Shown in pieces: positions 53,603-63,366 of a DNA stretch of 64,000 bases; positions within the stretch are counted from its first letter, which is position 1; every line of letters starts with the position of its first letter. Source of the stretch: Aquimarina spinulae (GTDB taxonomy: Bacteria > Bacteroidota > Bacteroidia > Flavobacteriales > Flavobacteriaceae); assembly GCF_943373825.1 (NCBI RefSeq), contig NZ_CALSBP010000002.1, positions 981,501 through 1,045,500 of the forward strand, read 5' to 3'. The translations under genes and the position numbers were made by a program. The notes beneath the pieces are model-generated. The model did no database searches, was not told where the DNA came from, and was given only the letters and a program-made list of their open reading frames with translations.

Positions 53603-54442
53603 TTATTTTAACTCATAAGACGCTGCTATCCAATTATTTCTATTGAAATTTTCTATAAAATCAAGATGATTCTTTGTACATTCTTTTGTAATCATATCTA
53701 AATCTTCTTTATAAAAACCACTTAAAAATAATTTACCCTTGGAGTTTAAGGATTTTACATATTGTTGAATATCATTTAGTAATATATTGCGATTGATATT
53801 AGCAATAATAACATCATAGCTTTTTCCTGATAAAAGTGAGGCATCACCCTCATACGCAGTAATATCTTCGCAATTATTACGCTCTACGTTTTCTACAGTA
53901 TTTAAATAACACCAATTATCAATATCAATAGCATCTGTAGGTCCGGCACCTCTCATTTTAGCGAGAATTGCCAAAACCCCAGTACCGCATCCCATATCTA
54001 ATACTGTTTTATCATTTAGGTCTGTTTTCAAAATATGTTGGATCATCATATGTGTAGTCTCATGATGCCCTGTACCAAAAGACATTTTGGGTTCGATAAT
54101 AATATCATATTTTGTATTTGGTTTTTCATGAAAAGGCGCTCTTACACTACAAGTATCATCTACAACAATGGGATTAAAGTTCTTTTCCCATTCTTTATTC
54201 CAGTTTATTTGCTCTATTTCTTCAATGGTATATTCTATGTCAAATTCTCCAGAATTTAATACATAAACCCCTTCCAAAATATTCTCTTCCCAATCTATAC
54301 TTTGAATAAAAGCATTAACTCCGTTCTCGGTTTCTACAAAGCTTTCGAATCCAACATATCCCAATTCTGCAATTAATATTTCTGTAGCTGGTTGTAGTGG
54401 TGAGACCTTAAAATAATACCCAATGTATTTTGTATTTGACAT
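53603..54442 (-). CDS. prmA: Ribosomal protein L11 methyltransferase
   Basis: A 279-residue SAM-dependent methyltransferase that trimethylates L11. The SAM motif is VLDMGCGTGVLAI, with IDIDNWC following, and the acceptor motif is IIANINRNILL. The N-terminal domain (about 1-110) is the L11-binding part. It is co-oriented with clpS. The identification is strong. Confidence 0.93.
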   Translation of the reverse strand: MSNTKYIGYYFKVSPLQPATEILIAELGYVGFESFVETENGVNAFIQSIDWEENILEGVYVLNSGEFDIEYTIEEIEQINWNKEWEKNFNPIVVDDTCSVRAPFHEKPNTKYDIIIEPKMSFGTGHHETTHMMIQHILKTDLNDKTVLDMGCGTGVLAILAKMRGAGPTDAIDIDNWCYLNTVENVERNNCEDITAYEGDASLLSGKSYDVIIANINRNILLNDIQQYVKSLNSKGKLFLSGFYKEDLDMITKECTKNHLDFIENFNRNNWIAASYELK

Positions 54443-54507
54443 ACTAATCTTTAATTATTTTGCAAAGTTACTCTTTTACCTTAATGCTGGCATCAAAAGT
54501 AAGTCTA

Positions 54508-54542
54508 AAAAAAAGCACCCCATCTTGCCATGGAGTGCTTTT
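54508..54542 (-). terminator. Terminator after tpiA
   Basis: AAAAGCAC and CCAT pair with ATGG and GTGCTTTT (13 bp with one mismatch, loop CTTGCC), with A/T runs outside. It separates tpiA from prmA. Confidence 0.85.
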
Positions 54543-54559
54543 ATACATTCTGTTAATTC

Positions 54560-55312
54560 TTAAATAGCATTTACTATTGCAGAAAAATTTTCTGCATCTA
54601 ATGAAGCTCCTCCTATTAATCCTCCATCTACATCGGTTTTTGCAAAAATTTCCTGAGCATTATTAGGCTTTACACTTCCTCCATATAAAATAGAAACCTC
54701 ATCAGCAGTTTCCTGATCATAAGTATTCGCTATGGTTTTTCTTATAAACGCGTGCATTTCCTGAGCTTGTTCTGGAGATGCAGTTTCTCCTGTTCCTATT
54801 GCCCAAACTGGTTCGTATGCAAGGATTACATTTTTCCAGTTTGCTTTATTAATATGAAAAAGACCATTTTTTAATTGCTGTTCTACAATAGAGAAATGAT
54901 TATCACTTTTTCGATCTTGCAATTCTTCTCCAAAACAGAAAATTATAGTCATCTCATGTTGTAATGCTGTATTAACTTTATGAGCTAGTAATTGATCTGT
55001 TTCTCCAAAATAAGCTCTACGCTCACTATGTCCCAAAATTACAGTCTCTACTCCAATACTTTTAAGCATATCTGCAGAAATTTCTCCCGTATACGCGCCA
55101 TTTTCTGCTTCATGCATATTTTGTGCAGCAACAGTAATTTCTGAGGATTTTAAAACTTCAGTTGCACTATACAGGTTAGTAAATGTAGGCGCTACAATAA
55201 TTTCTGCTTCAGACGATGCCTTAAGTTTGGTTGTTAACTCAGATAGCAATGTCTTGGTTTCTGCCAGATTCTTATTCATTTTCCAGTTTCCGGCTACAAT
55301 TTTTTTTCTCAT
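54560..55312 (-). CDS. tpiA: Triosephosphate isomerase
   Basis: A 250-residue glycolytic enzyme interconverting dihydroxyacetone phosphate and glyceraldehyde 3-phosphate. The active-site residues are visible: Lys in NWKMN, His in GHSERR, and Glu in YEPVWAIGTG, and the phosphate-binding loop ILYGGSVKPNNA. Length is normal. It follows the DppB-type and BT_3928 genes on the same strand, with 65 bp between. Confidence 0.97.
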   Translation of the reverse strand: MRKKIVAGNWKMNKNLAETKTLLSELTTKLKASSEAEIIVAPTFTNLYSATEVLKSSEITVAAQNMHEAENGAYTGEISADMLKSIGVETVILGHSERRAYFGETDQLLAHKVNTALQHEMTIIFCFGEELQDRKSDNHFSIVEQQLKNGLFHINKANWKNVILAYEPVWAIGTGETASPEQAQEMHAFIRKTIANTYDQETADEVSILYGGSVKPNNAQEIFAKTDVDGGLIGGASLDAENFSAIVNAI

Positions 55313-55377
55313 TAATTTAAAATTTATGTTTTTGGTTAATAGTGTGGTTATATATTACATTAGGAGTTATTAATAAC

Positions 55378-56451
55378 TCAAACCCTAATTCTGGGGTCAA
55401 GCCATCCATATATAATATCGACAAATATATTGATTAGTATAAACATGGTAGCAATCACCAATACAGCTCCCATTATGACAGGAAGATCCAACGTATTTAG
55501 AGCATCTACAATCTCTTTACCTAATCCGTTCCATCCAAATATATATTCTACAAATACTGCTCCAGCCAGCATAGATGCAAACCATCCCGAAATTGCAGTA
55601 ACAACTGGGTTTAATGAGTTTTTTAATGCATGTTTTCTTATCACCTGAAACATCGAAAGCCCTTTTGCCTTTGCCGTGCGAATATAATCCTGCCCCATCA
55701 CCTCGAGTAATGAATTACGCATGAGTTGAGAAACAACAGCAAGTGGTCGAATCCCCAATACTATTGCAGGAAGAATTAGGTTTTTCCATTGGATATAACT
55801 CCCTTCTCCAAAATCATCGACTTCATATAAACTACCTGTCATATTTAAATTGGTAAATTCTTGTAACACATATCCAAACAACCAGGCAAAAATAATTGCA
55901 CTAAAAAAAGAAGGAACACTCATTCCTAAAGTACTTAACAATTGAATCATTTTATCCGGCCATTGGTCCTTGGTCAAGGCACCTATAATTCCCAATAAAA
56001 TCCCTATAATGATGGCAATACATATAGCAGAGATTGCCAAAACCGCTGTATTGGGTAACGTTTCTTTAATTACCTCACTTACTTTTTTACCACTTTTTTG
56101 AAAAGATTCTCTTAAATATGGAAATTTAAGTATTGTAGCAACATCACCTATCTTAAATAACTGGTTCCCGTTATATTTTTTAGTGTCGAAATATGAAAAA
56201 TGATCAGGATTTGTACTGTGAAATGATATAGGAGAAAGGTCATTTATATAATATAAATATTGCTTTGATAATGGCTTATCAAAACCATATTTCTTCCTCA
56301 CATTTTTTAACTGTTCTTCGGTCTCATTTTGCCCGAGCATCATCTGAGCAGGATCACCGGGAAGAATTGTAAATAATAAAAAAATAACAGTCACCACTCC
56401 CAATAAAGTAAGCAAAGCATATCCTATTTTACTGATGAGATACCCTGCCAT
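55378..56451 (-). CDS. ABC transporter permease, DppB/OppB type
   Basis: A 357-residue inner-membrane permease. Six membrane helices follow an N-terminal helix and a periplasmic insert (about 45-125). The EAA loop is VMGQDYIRTAKAKGLSMFQVIRKHALKNSLNPV, characteristic of peptide/nickel permeases. Partners (ATPase, second permease) are not adjacent; Bacteroidetes often split this system. It overlaps the BT_3928 gene stop by one base. Confidence 0.9.
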   Translation of the reverse strand: MAGYLISKIGYALLTLLGVVTVIFLLFTILPGDPAQMMLGQNETEEQLKNVRKKYGFDKPLSKQYLYYINDLSPISFHSTNPDHFSYFDTKKYNGNQLFKIGDVATILKFPYLRESFQKSGKKVSEVIKETLPNTAVLAISAICIAIIIGILLGIIGALTKDQWPDKMIQLLSTLGMSVPSFFSAIIFAWLFGYVLQEFTNLNMTGSLYEVDDFGEGSYIQWKNLILPAIVLGIRPLAVVSQLMRNSLLEVMGQDYIRTAKAKGLSMFQVIRKHALKNSLNPVVTAISGWFASMLAGAVFVEYIFGWNGLGKEIVDALNTLDLPVIMGAVLVIATMFILINIFVDIIYGWLDPRIRV

Positions 56452-58115
56452 TATTGATTAGAGTTTTCTTTTATTTTTTTTACTTCTTCTAATGTATACA
56501 TTTTGTAAGGAACACCTAAGAGGCGTTCGCTATATTCTTCTATTGTTTCAGTAAAACCAGCTTCTTTTCTTCTTTCATTTACAGATTCTGGATCTTTAAT
56601 TGGCCATATCAAAGGAATTGGTGTTTTGCTATTAGAATTTAACGTCATTCCTTGTGTACCATAAATCTGCTCTAATTCTTGCTGCATTAGGTGCCGATCT
56701 TCCATCATTGCTACCGATGCCATATCCAGCTCTCCTTTTTCTCCAGCTTCTTTTATAAGAGGTAAATATACTCCTATCTTATCTGAATGCTGAATTACTA
56801 ACCAAGCCGCTATATTTGTCCCTTCGCCAACCAAAGTTTTACCAGGATACCCATACTTTTTAAAAACTTCTTCTATAAATATTGTATTGGTACTATCTAT
56901 TATTTTTTGTTCTTCCCAGGAAATTTCTCCAGAACTTCTTCCGTCCTGATCCAACTTCATAATACTATCTAACTGTGCTTTTAGCAGTACATTAATCTTA
57001 GGTTTCGAAGGTTCTACTTTTTCCAGGTTAAGTTTCTCTGCATCATTCCAGTGTAACTTTTTTACTATAGTCCCCTTTTTAAGTTTTACAATCCCAGGGT
57101 TAGATCGTAATATGGTTTTTAAGGCTGTTTCGTCTGTAGTATAAAATTCAAAATCAAGACCATATTGTTGTTGTACCTGCGCTATATCTTTTGGTGTAGA
57201 AGCGGTAAGACCTATCACATCATATCCTTGAGATATCGCTTTATTGGTTATTTCTTTAACTGCATAAAAGCCTTCTGCTTCACTTTTAGATAAGTTATAC
57301 CCTACTATTAATATCAGGTTTTCTTTTTCGAGAAATTCTGCTGTATAATCCGTATCATTTTTTTCTATTGCAAAGTCATGAATTGGAGGTTCATATCCTT
57401 CGTCTACTGTTTCGGTTTCAACTTCGATAAATTTACCATCTACTTTGGGATAATCTCCACTTGTGGTAATAATTTTCTCCTCTCCGTTAACATTAAATTT
57501 CCAGTGATAAGCAAACTCTGCTTTTGGGGCTCCTTCTGGTATTTCCATCCCTTCCTGAATATTAACTCCTTCTTTATATGCTCTAAAATCAAAAGCTGGT
57601 AAATGCATTAAAACATAATACGCAAAGGCTAAACAAGCCGTAAAAGTTGCAAAAACAACCCATTTATGTACTGCAAGAGGTTTAATCGGTGTTATATACT
57701 TTCTTCCAAAGAACAATATCAATATTAAAACCAGTAAAATTACATCTTTGGTAAAGGATTCCCAGGGAGTTAATGGTAATGCATCACCAAAACATCCGCA
57801 ATCTGTAACTTTATTAAAATACGCCGAATAAAAGGTAAGAAACGTAAAAAAGGCAATCATTAATAACAATGACCATACTGTAAATTTTGGCAAATATCCC
57901 AATAACAATGTAATACCTAATACGATTTCAAAAATCACCAAAAAAATCGCTATTAATAAAGCAAAGGGAATTAAAAATTCTAAGTTCAGTACACCTTCAC
58001 CAAAATATTCCTGAAGCTTGTATGAAAACCCAACAGGGTCATTAAGCTTTATAAACCCTGAAAACAGAAAAAGTGCTGCTACAAATATTCTTGAGAAAGA
58101 AACCAATATTTTCAT
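56451..58115 (-). CDS. BT_3928-family protein (DoxX-like plus thioredoxin-like)
   Basis: A 554-residue membrane protein. The N-terminal DoxX-like unit (about 1-170) starts VSFSRIFVAALFLFSGFIKLNDPVGFSYKLQEYFG and has four helices. The next region (about 180-370) has a thioredoxin-like fold but no CxxC, and the C-terminus is helical. BT_3928-type proteins are widespread in Bacteroidetes and unassigned in function. It is co-oriented with the DppB-type permease. Confidence 0.87.
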   Translation of the reverse strand: MKILVSFSRIFVAALFLFSGFIKLNDPVGFSYKLQEYFGEGVLNLEFLIPFALLIAIFLVIFEIVLGITLLLGYLPKFTVWSLLLMIAFFTFLTFYSAYFNKVTDCGCFGDALPLTPWESFTKDVILLVLILILFFGRKYITPIKPLAVHKWVVFATFTACLAFAYYVLMHLPAFDFRAYKEGVNIQEGMEIPEGAPKAEFAYHWKFNVNGEEKIITTSGDYPKVDGKFIEVETETVDEGYEPPIHDFAIEKNDTDYTAEFLEKENLILIVGYNLSKSEAEGFYAVKEITNKAISQGYDVIGLTASTPKDIAQVQQQYGLDFEFYTTDETALKTILRSNPGIVKLKKGTIVKKLHWNDAEKLNLEKVEPSKPKINVLLKAQLDSIMKLDQDGRSSGEISWEEQKIIDSTNTIFIEEVFKKYGYPGKTLVGEGTNIAAWLVIQHSDKIGVYLPLIKEAGEKGELDMASVAMMEDRHLMQQELEQIYGTQGMTLNSNSKTPIPLIWPIKDPESVNERRKEAGFTETIEEYSERLLGVPYKMYTLEEVKKIKENSNQ

Positions 58116-58273
58116 CTACGTATATATTTATTTTTTCAAAAAGCCAATAGAACTAATGTAACACCTATTTTGATTACCTGTTCTTTATATATTAACTATA
58201 ATATTTTAGTATAATTTGCACAAGATAATATGATTAATTCTTGTTCCTTTTAGTTTAACAGTATTTTATATAT

Positions 58274-58819
58274 CTATTTATTTGCCTCTCCTAAATGAAT
58301 CATAGCAAATACCGCATAATTAATCATATCCTGGTAGTTTGCATCGATACCCTCGCTTACCAACGTTTTTCCTTTATTATCTTCTATTTGTTTTACCCTA
58401 AGTAATTTCTGAATAATAAGATCTGTAAGAGAACTCACTCGTAAATCACGCCAGGCTTCTCCATAATCATGATTTTTATTCATCATTAATTCCTTGGTAA
58501 TTCTAATATGCTTATCATACAACATAACTGCCTCTTCTGAAGACAAATCGGGTTGTTCTGCAACTCCTTTCTCTAGTTGTATCAAAGCCATTAAACAATA
58601 ATTAATAATCCCTATAAATTCTGAAACTTCACCTTCATTTACCTTGCGTACTTCATTTTCCTGAAGGCTTCTAATTCGTTGTGCTTTAATAAAAACCTGA
58701 TCGGTTAAGGATGGTAATCTTAGAATTCTCCACGCACTGCCATAATCTATCATCTTTTGATTAAATAGATCTCGGCAATTACTAATTATGGTATCATATT
58801 GTGTGGATGTATCTTGCAT
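58274..58819 (-). CDS. DUF1599-domain protein
   Basis: A 181-residue soluble protein with two similar halves. Each half has the pattern CRDLFNQKMIDYGSAWRILRLPSLTDQVFIKAQRIR (first) or ELMMNKNHDYGEAWRDLRVSSLTDLIIQKLLRVKQIE (second), the DUF1599 signature. It is divergent from folP, 169 bp away, and often precedes folate genes in Flavobacteria (my recollection). Function is unknown. Confidence 0.88.
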   Translation of the reverse strand: MQDTSTQYDTIISNCRDLFNQKMIDYGSAWRILRLPSLTDQVFIKAQRIRSLQENEVRKVNEGEVSEFIGIINYCLMALIQLEKGVAEQPDLSSEEAVMLYDKHIRITKELMMNKNHDYGEAWRDLRVSSLTDLIIQKLLRVKQIEDNKGKTLVSEGIDANYQDMINYAVFAMIHLGEANK

Positions 58820-58988
58820 AAAACTGTTGAATTTTGCGTAAATTTCGCTTTAATATGGGAATTAAAAAAATCATAGTTAAAGTTTAAAAGTAAAAAACAC
58901 GAAATGTGACCTCACAATTTTATAAATTCCAACCAAAATATAGGCTTGCCCCTTAAAACAATAATCATAAACAAATGAAATCTCAAAA

Positions 58989-59813
58989 ATGACAATCAAT
59001 TGTAAAGGCTCATTAATCGATTTATCTACTCCAAAAGTAATGGGTATCCTTAACCTAACTCCTGATTCTTTTTATGATGGAGGGAAATATAAAAATGAAA
59101 ACGAGATATTAAAACAAACAGAGCAAATGCTTATCGAAGGTGCTTCTTTTATTGATTTAGGAGCCTATTCCTCAAGACCAGAAGCAGATCATATTTCTAT
59201 TGAAGAAGAAGAAAAAAGAATCCTGCCTATAGTATCATTGTTGGTTAATGAGTTTCCTGAAATCTTATTATCTATTGATACATTTAGAAGTGAAATTGCA
59301 AAAGCATGTATTGAAGCTGGAGCTGCATTAATTAATGATATTTCTGCCGGAAACTTGGATAAAAACATGATCTCAACAGTTGGTATATTAGGAGTCCCAT
59401 ACATCATGATGCACATGAAAGGAACCCCGAAAACCATGAAATCATTAAATAAATATGATAATCTAATTCATGAAATGAATATATATTTTGCAGAAAAAAT
59501 TGCGGAAGCAAAAAAACATGGTGTGAATGATATGATTATTGATCCTGGGTTTGGTTTTGCTAAAGACACTCATCAGAATTTCGATCTTTTAAAAAATCTA
59601 AAACTCTTAGAGGTACATAATTTACCTATACTAGCTGGGGTTTCTCGAAAATCAATGATATACAAAACACTAAATAGTACTCCGCAAGAAGCACTAAATG
59701 GCACTACATCTCTTAACACTATTGCCTTGCTTAACGGAGCCTCTATCTTAAGAGTGCATGATGTTAAAGAAGCTGTAGAATGTGTTCATCTGGTAAGTGC
59801 TTATTCTAATTAG
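58989..59813 (+). CDS. folP: Dihydropteroate synthase
   Basis: A 274-residue folate-pathway enzyme joining para-aminobenzoate to hydroxymethyl-dihydropterin pyrophosphate. The motifs are MGILNLTPDSFYDGG, LINDISAGN, DPGFGFAKD, and the final RVHDVKEAVE. The identification is secure. The gene is followed by a 212-bp region with a direct repeat, then cdaA. Confidence 0.96.
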   Translation: MTINCKGSLIDLSTPKVMGILNLTPDSFYDGGKYKNENEILKQTEQMLIEGASFIDLGAYSSRPEADHISIEEEEKRILPIVSLLVNEFPEILLSIDTFRSEIAKACIEAGAALINDISAGNLDKNMISTVGILGVPYIMMHMKGTPKTMKSLNKYDNLIHEMNIYFAEKIAEAKKHGVNDMIIDPGFGFAKDTHQNFDLLKNLKLLEVHNLPILAGVSRKSMIYKTLNSTPQEALNGTTSLNTIALLNGASILRVHDVKEAVECVHLVSAYSN

Positions 59814-59847
59814 AAACTACCTACAAATGAATTTAACTTATCATTAC

Positions 59848-59987
59848 TTTGAATACGCTGTTTTATACCGCTTTTCAAAACAAGGTCATAATTACTATAT
59901 AAAACTAATTGGATCCCGATATACATCGGGATTAGTTCAACCAGTTATTTTGAATACGCTGTTTTATACCGCTTTTCAAAACAAGGT
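59848..59987 (+). repeat. 39-bp direct repeat flanking a hairpin, between folP and cdaA
   Basis: A 39-bp sequence at 59848-59886 recurs exactly at 59949-59987 (offset 101 bp). Between them lies the stem ATCCCGAT/ATCGGGAT (59913-59920 with 59925-59932). Each copy also has TTTTGAA...TTCAAAA at its ends. No gene is present. It could be a small duplicated element or regulatory region for cdaA. Confidence 0.85.
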
Positions 59988-60025
59988 TTCACTAATTTTT
60001 CTATTTTTACAAAAACACCAGACAT

Positions 60026-60802
60026 TTGGACTTAATAAACCTAAGAATATTAGATATACTTGATATTGTACTTGTTGCCTTATTATTGTACTATATCTAT
60101 AAGTTAGTTAAAGGTACTGCAGCTATCAATATTTTTATAGGAATAGTTATGATTTATCTAGTATGGAAACTTACGCAATTCCTTGCTATGGAAATGTTGA
60201 GTAGCGTTTTGGGTGAATTTATTGGTGTTGGAATGTTTGCCCTAATTGTAGTTTTTCAGCAAGAAATACGAAAATTCCTTTTAATGATTGGTTCTACTAA
60301 TTTTGGAAGAAGGCGTAAATTTCTCAGGCAATTAAAATTTATTAGAGATGCACCCGAAGATAGTGTTACCAATGTTACCGCTATTGTAACTGCTTGTAGT
60401 GAAATGGCAAAAACTCATACCGGGGCACTTATTGTTATTAAAAGAAATACATCTCTGGATTTTGTTAAAACATCGGGAGATACTATGGATGTTCTTGTAA
60501 ATACTCCTATAATCGAAAGCATTTTTTATAAAAACAGCCCTCTTCATGATGGGGCCATGATTATAGAAGACAATAGCATAGTAGCTACCCGAGTCATTTT
60601 ACCAGTTACCAATGATAATAATATGCCTTTACGTTTTGGACTAAGACATCGTGCTGCTGTAGGTATTAGTGAAAAAACCGATGCTTTAGCTTTAGTAGTA
60701 AGTGAAGAGACTGGCAAATTATCATATATCAAAAATGGGGAATTTGTGATATTTAAAACAGAAGAAGAATTAATAGATAAAATAAAAAGGGATTTAGTTT
60801 AA
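60026..60802 (+). CDS. cdaA: Diadenylate cyclase CdaA (TTG start)
   Basis: A 258-residue membrane enzyme making the second messenger c-di-AMP from two ATP. Three N-terminal membrane helices (about 12-80) precede the DAC domain. Its catalytic motifs are LHDGAMII (DGA) and RFGLRHRAAVGIS (RHR). The start codon is TTG at 60026; the sequence DLINLRILDILDIVLV after it fits the family N-terminus, and no ATG is near. The stop overlaps the DUF3667 start by one base. Confidence 0.93.
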   Translation: MDLINLRILDILDIVLVALLLYYIYKLVKGTAAINIFIGIVMIYLVWKLTQFLAMEMLSSVLGEFIGVGMFALIVVFQQEIRKFLLMIGSTNFGRRRKFLRQLKFIRDAPEDSVTNVTAIVTACSEMAKTHTGALIVIKRNTSLDFVKTSGDTMDVLVNTPIIESIFYKNSPLHDGAMIIEDNSIVATRVILPVTNDNNMPLRFGLRHRAAVGISEKTDALALVVSEETGKLSYIKNGEFVIFKTEEELIDKIKRDLV

Positions 60803-61587
60803 TGAATAATTTAATTACTATTACCAATTGCAAAAATTGTGGCCAACAAATTGAAAGTCATAATTTTTGTCCCGATTGCGGTGCAAAAAAGATTACAAAA
60901 CGAATTACTTTTAAAAATCTGATTTCAGAATTTGTTGATCGTTTTCTTAATTTGGATAATTCATTTATTAAAACATTTACTCATTTATTCACAAAACCAG
61001 AAGAAGTAATCGATGGCTATATCCATGGGCTTAGAAAACGATATGTAAATGCTTTTGGATATTTTGCTATTACCATAACAATTACAGGAGTTTATTCTTT
61101 TATAGTAAAAGATAGGTTAAAAGAAATTATGCAGTTTGGTGATAATTTCACTGCACAGCAAGCTGAAATACAAAGCTCGATATTTGACACCACTACGCAA
61201 TACCAGTCTATGCTAAGTTTTTTAATGATTCCTTTACTAGCTTTATTATCCCGACTGGTCTTTTTAAATTATAAAAAATATAATTTAACAGAGCATTTTG
61301 TAATCTACCTATATGGTTACTCTCATATTGTAGGGGTTATGACGCTCGTTTTACTACCGTTAACATTTATGGTAGATAGTTTCATGATTGTAGGTTTGGT
61401 ACAGTTCCCTATATATATATTTTATATGGCTTATGTTTTAAAGAGGCTTTATCAAATTAGTATAAAGAAAATCCTGATCAAAACACTATTGTTTCTTATC
61501 TACGGTGGAATACTATACGTTATTGTAGGGTTAGTAATTTTTTTACTAATGGTTCTATCGGGAAAAGTAGAAATCCCTACTAAATAA
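60802..61587 (+). CDS. DUF3667-domain membrane protein
   Basis: A 261-residue membrane protein with an N-terminal zinc-ribbon-like CKNCGQQIESHNFCPDCG (two CxxC) and a DUF3667 block ISEFVDRFLNLDNSFIKTFTHLFTKPEEVIDGYIHGLRKRYVNAFGYF. Four membrane helices follow. It is translationally coupled to cdaA (TAATG) and might be a partner, but function is unknown. It converges with the exporter gene, 15 bp apart. Confidence 0.88.
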   Translation: MNNLITITNCKNCGQQIESHNFCPDCGAKKITKRITFKNLISEFVDRFLNLDNSFIKTFTHLFTKPEEVIDGYIHGLRKRYVNAFGYFAITITITGVYSFIVKDRLKEIMQFGDNFTAQQAEIQSSIFDTTTQYQSMLSFLMIPLLALLSRLVFLNYKKYNLTEHFVIYLYGYSHIVGVMTLVLLPLTFMVDSFMIVGLVQFPIYIFYMAYVLKRLYQISIKKILIKTLLFLIYGGILYVIVGLVIFLLMVLSGKVEIPTK

Positions 61588-61602
61588 GAACAGCAAAACT
61601 TC

Positions 61603-63366
61603 TTACTCGGTTACATCTGCAAATTGTACTTCGTATAAATTTCTGTAATACCCATTTTCGATTTGGAGCAATTCATTATGATTACCTTGTTCTACAATTT
61701 TACCTTGATCCATTACAATAATTTTATCTGCTTTTTTAATAGTCGCTAATCGATGGGCAATAACAATAGAAGTTCTTCCTTTTGTAATTTTGTTTGTTGC
61801 GTTCTGAATCAATTGTTCACTATGCGAATCTATCGATGATGTAGCTTCATCTAACACCAAAATACCTGGATTAGTAACATACGCTCTTAAAAAAGAAATA
61901 AGCTGGCGTTGTCCCGAAGAAAGCATAGCGCCTCTTTCTTTTACATTATAGTTATACCCATCTGGAAGACTCATAATAAAATCATGAATCCCTATCTCTT
62001 TTGCAGCCTGACACACCTGTTCTTCTAAAATCTCTTCATTATTCAAAGTAATATTATTAAGAATCGTATCTGCAAATAAAAACACATCCTGGAGCACCAC
62101 TGCAATATGGTTTCGCAATGATTTTAACTCAATAGTTTTAATATCGATATCGTCGATAGAAATCACTCCTCCACCTATTTCATAAAACCTGCTAAGCAAA
62201 TTAATAATAGTAGATTTCCCCGCTCCTGTTGCTCCTACTATTGCTACAGTCTCTCCTGCTTCAACATTAAAAGAGATTCCTTTTAATACTTCTTCATTTT
62301 CGATATAGCTAAATCGTACATCATCAAATGTAATTTTACCTTTTATCTTTTCTAATAACTGCGTACCATTATTCTCAATTTTAGAATCTGTATCCAAAAT
62401 GGCAAACACGCGATTGGCGGCCACCATTCCCATCTGTAGTGTATTAAATTTATCTGCTATCTGCCGTAAGGGTCTAAACAAAATTTGAGAGAGCTGGATA
62501 AATGCAATAACCAGTCCCAGAGTAACCTCATCTCCTTGTGCAGCTTTTAATCCTCCAAACCAAACAATCAATCCTATGGTTATAGAGCTGGACATCTCTG
62601 CAATAGGAAAAAATATAGAGTTATACCAAACAGTTTTTATCCAACCTTTTTTATGTTTTTCATTAATTTCTTTAAAATTAGAATATTCAATTTCTTCTCT
62701 TGTAAACAATTGAACGATCTTCATTCCTGTAATTCGTTCCTGTACAAATGAATTAAGATTAGAAACCTGGGTTCTTACTTCCTCAAAAGCTACTTTCATC
62801 TTTTGCTGAAAAATTCGCGTAGCATAGACAACCAGAGGCAACACAACAAATACCAGCAATGCAAGTTGCCAACTCTGGTAGAGCATATAACATAAAATTG
62901 CTAGCATTTTTAACAAATCACTTATAATCATAAACAACCCTTGACTAAAAATACTGGCTATAGTTTCGATATCACTTACAGCCCGAGTCACCAATCTACC
63001 TACAGCAGACTGATCATAATATTGTTTTTTAAAACCAAGCATATGCTCAAACAATTTCACTCTAATATCTCGAATTACTTCTTGCCCTAACCAGTTAGCA
63101 AAGTAGATAAACAAGAATTGGGTGATCACATCCAGAAACAAAACTCCCAGCATTAAGCAAATAAAATAAACCAATAGCTCGCCATCTTTAGGAATAATAG
63201 TTCTGTCTATTGTCTCTCTAAGTAAATAAGGATTAACAATAGACAAGATAGCCAACAAAATAGCCGAAAAACCTACAAAATAAAAAGTCAGTCGGTAAGG
63301 ATTAGTATATGTAATCAACCGTCTGAAAAGTTTAAAATCAAAAGCTTTACCACTCTTTTCTGCCAT
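61603..63366 (-). CDS. ABC exporter, MsbA/LmrA-like half transporter
   Basis: A 587-residue protein fusing six membrane helices (about 15-310) to an ATPase domain (about 340-580). Walker A is GATGAGKST, the signature is LSSGQRQL, Walker B is ILVLDEATSSID, and the switch His is in IAHRLATI. Such proteins export lipids or drugs as homodimers. It starts one base before the truA stop, so the pair is co-transcribed. Confidence 0.93.
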   Translation of the reverse strand: MAEKSGKAFDFKLFRRLITYTNPYRLTFYFVGFSAILLAILSIVNPYLLRETIDRTIIPKDGELLVYFICLMLGVLFLDVITQFLFIYFANWLGQEVIRDIRVKLFEHMLGFKKQYYDQSAVGRLVTRAVSDIETIASIFSQGLFMIISDLLKMLAILCYMLYQSWQLALLVFVVLPLVVYATRIFQQKMKVAFEEVRTQVSNLNSFVQERITGMKIVQLFTREEIEYSNFKEINEKHKKGWIKTVWYNSIFFPIAEMSSSITIGLIVWFGGLKAAQGDEVTLGLVIAFIQLSQILFRPLRQIADKFNTLQMGMVAANRVFAILDTDSKIENNGTQLLEKIKGKITFDDVRFSYIENEEVLKGISFNVEAGETVAIVGATGAGKSTIINLLSRFYEIGGGVISIDDIDIKTIELKSLRNHIAVVLQDVFLFADTILNNITLNNEEILEEQVCQAAKEIGIHDFIMSLPDGYNYNVKERGAMLSSGQRQLISFLRAYVTNPGILVLDEATSSIDSHSEQLIQNATNKITKGRTSIVIAHRLATIKKADKIIVMDQGKIVEQGNHNELLQIENGYYRNLYEVQFADVTE

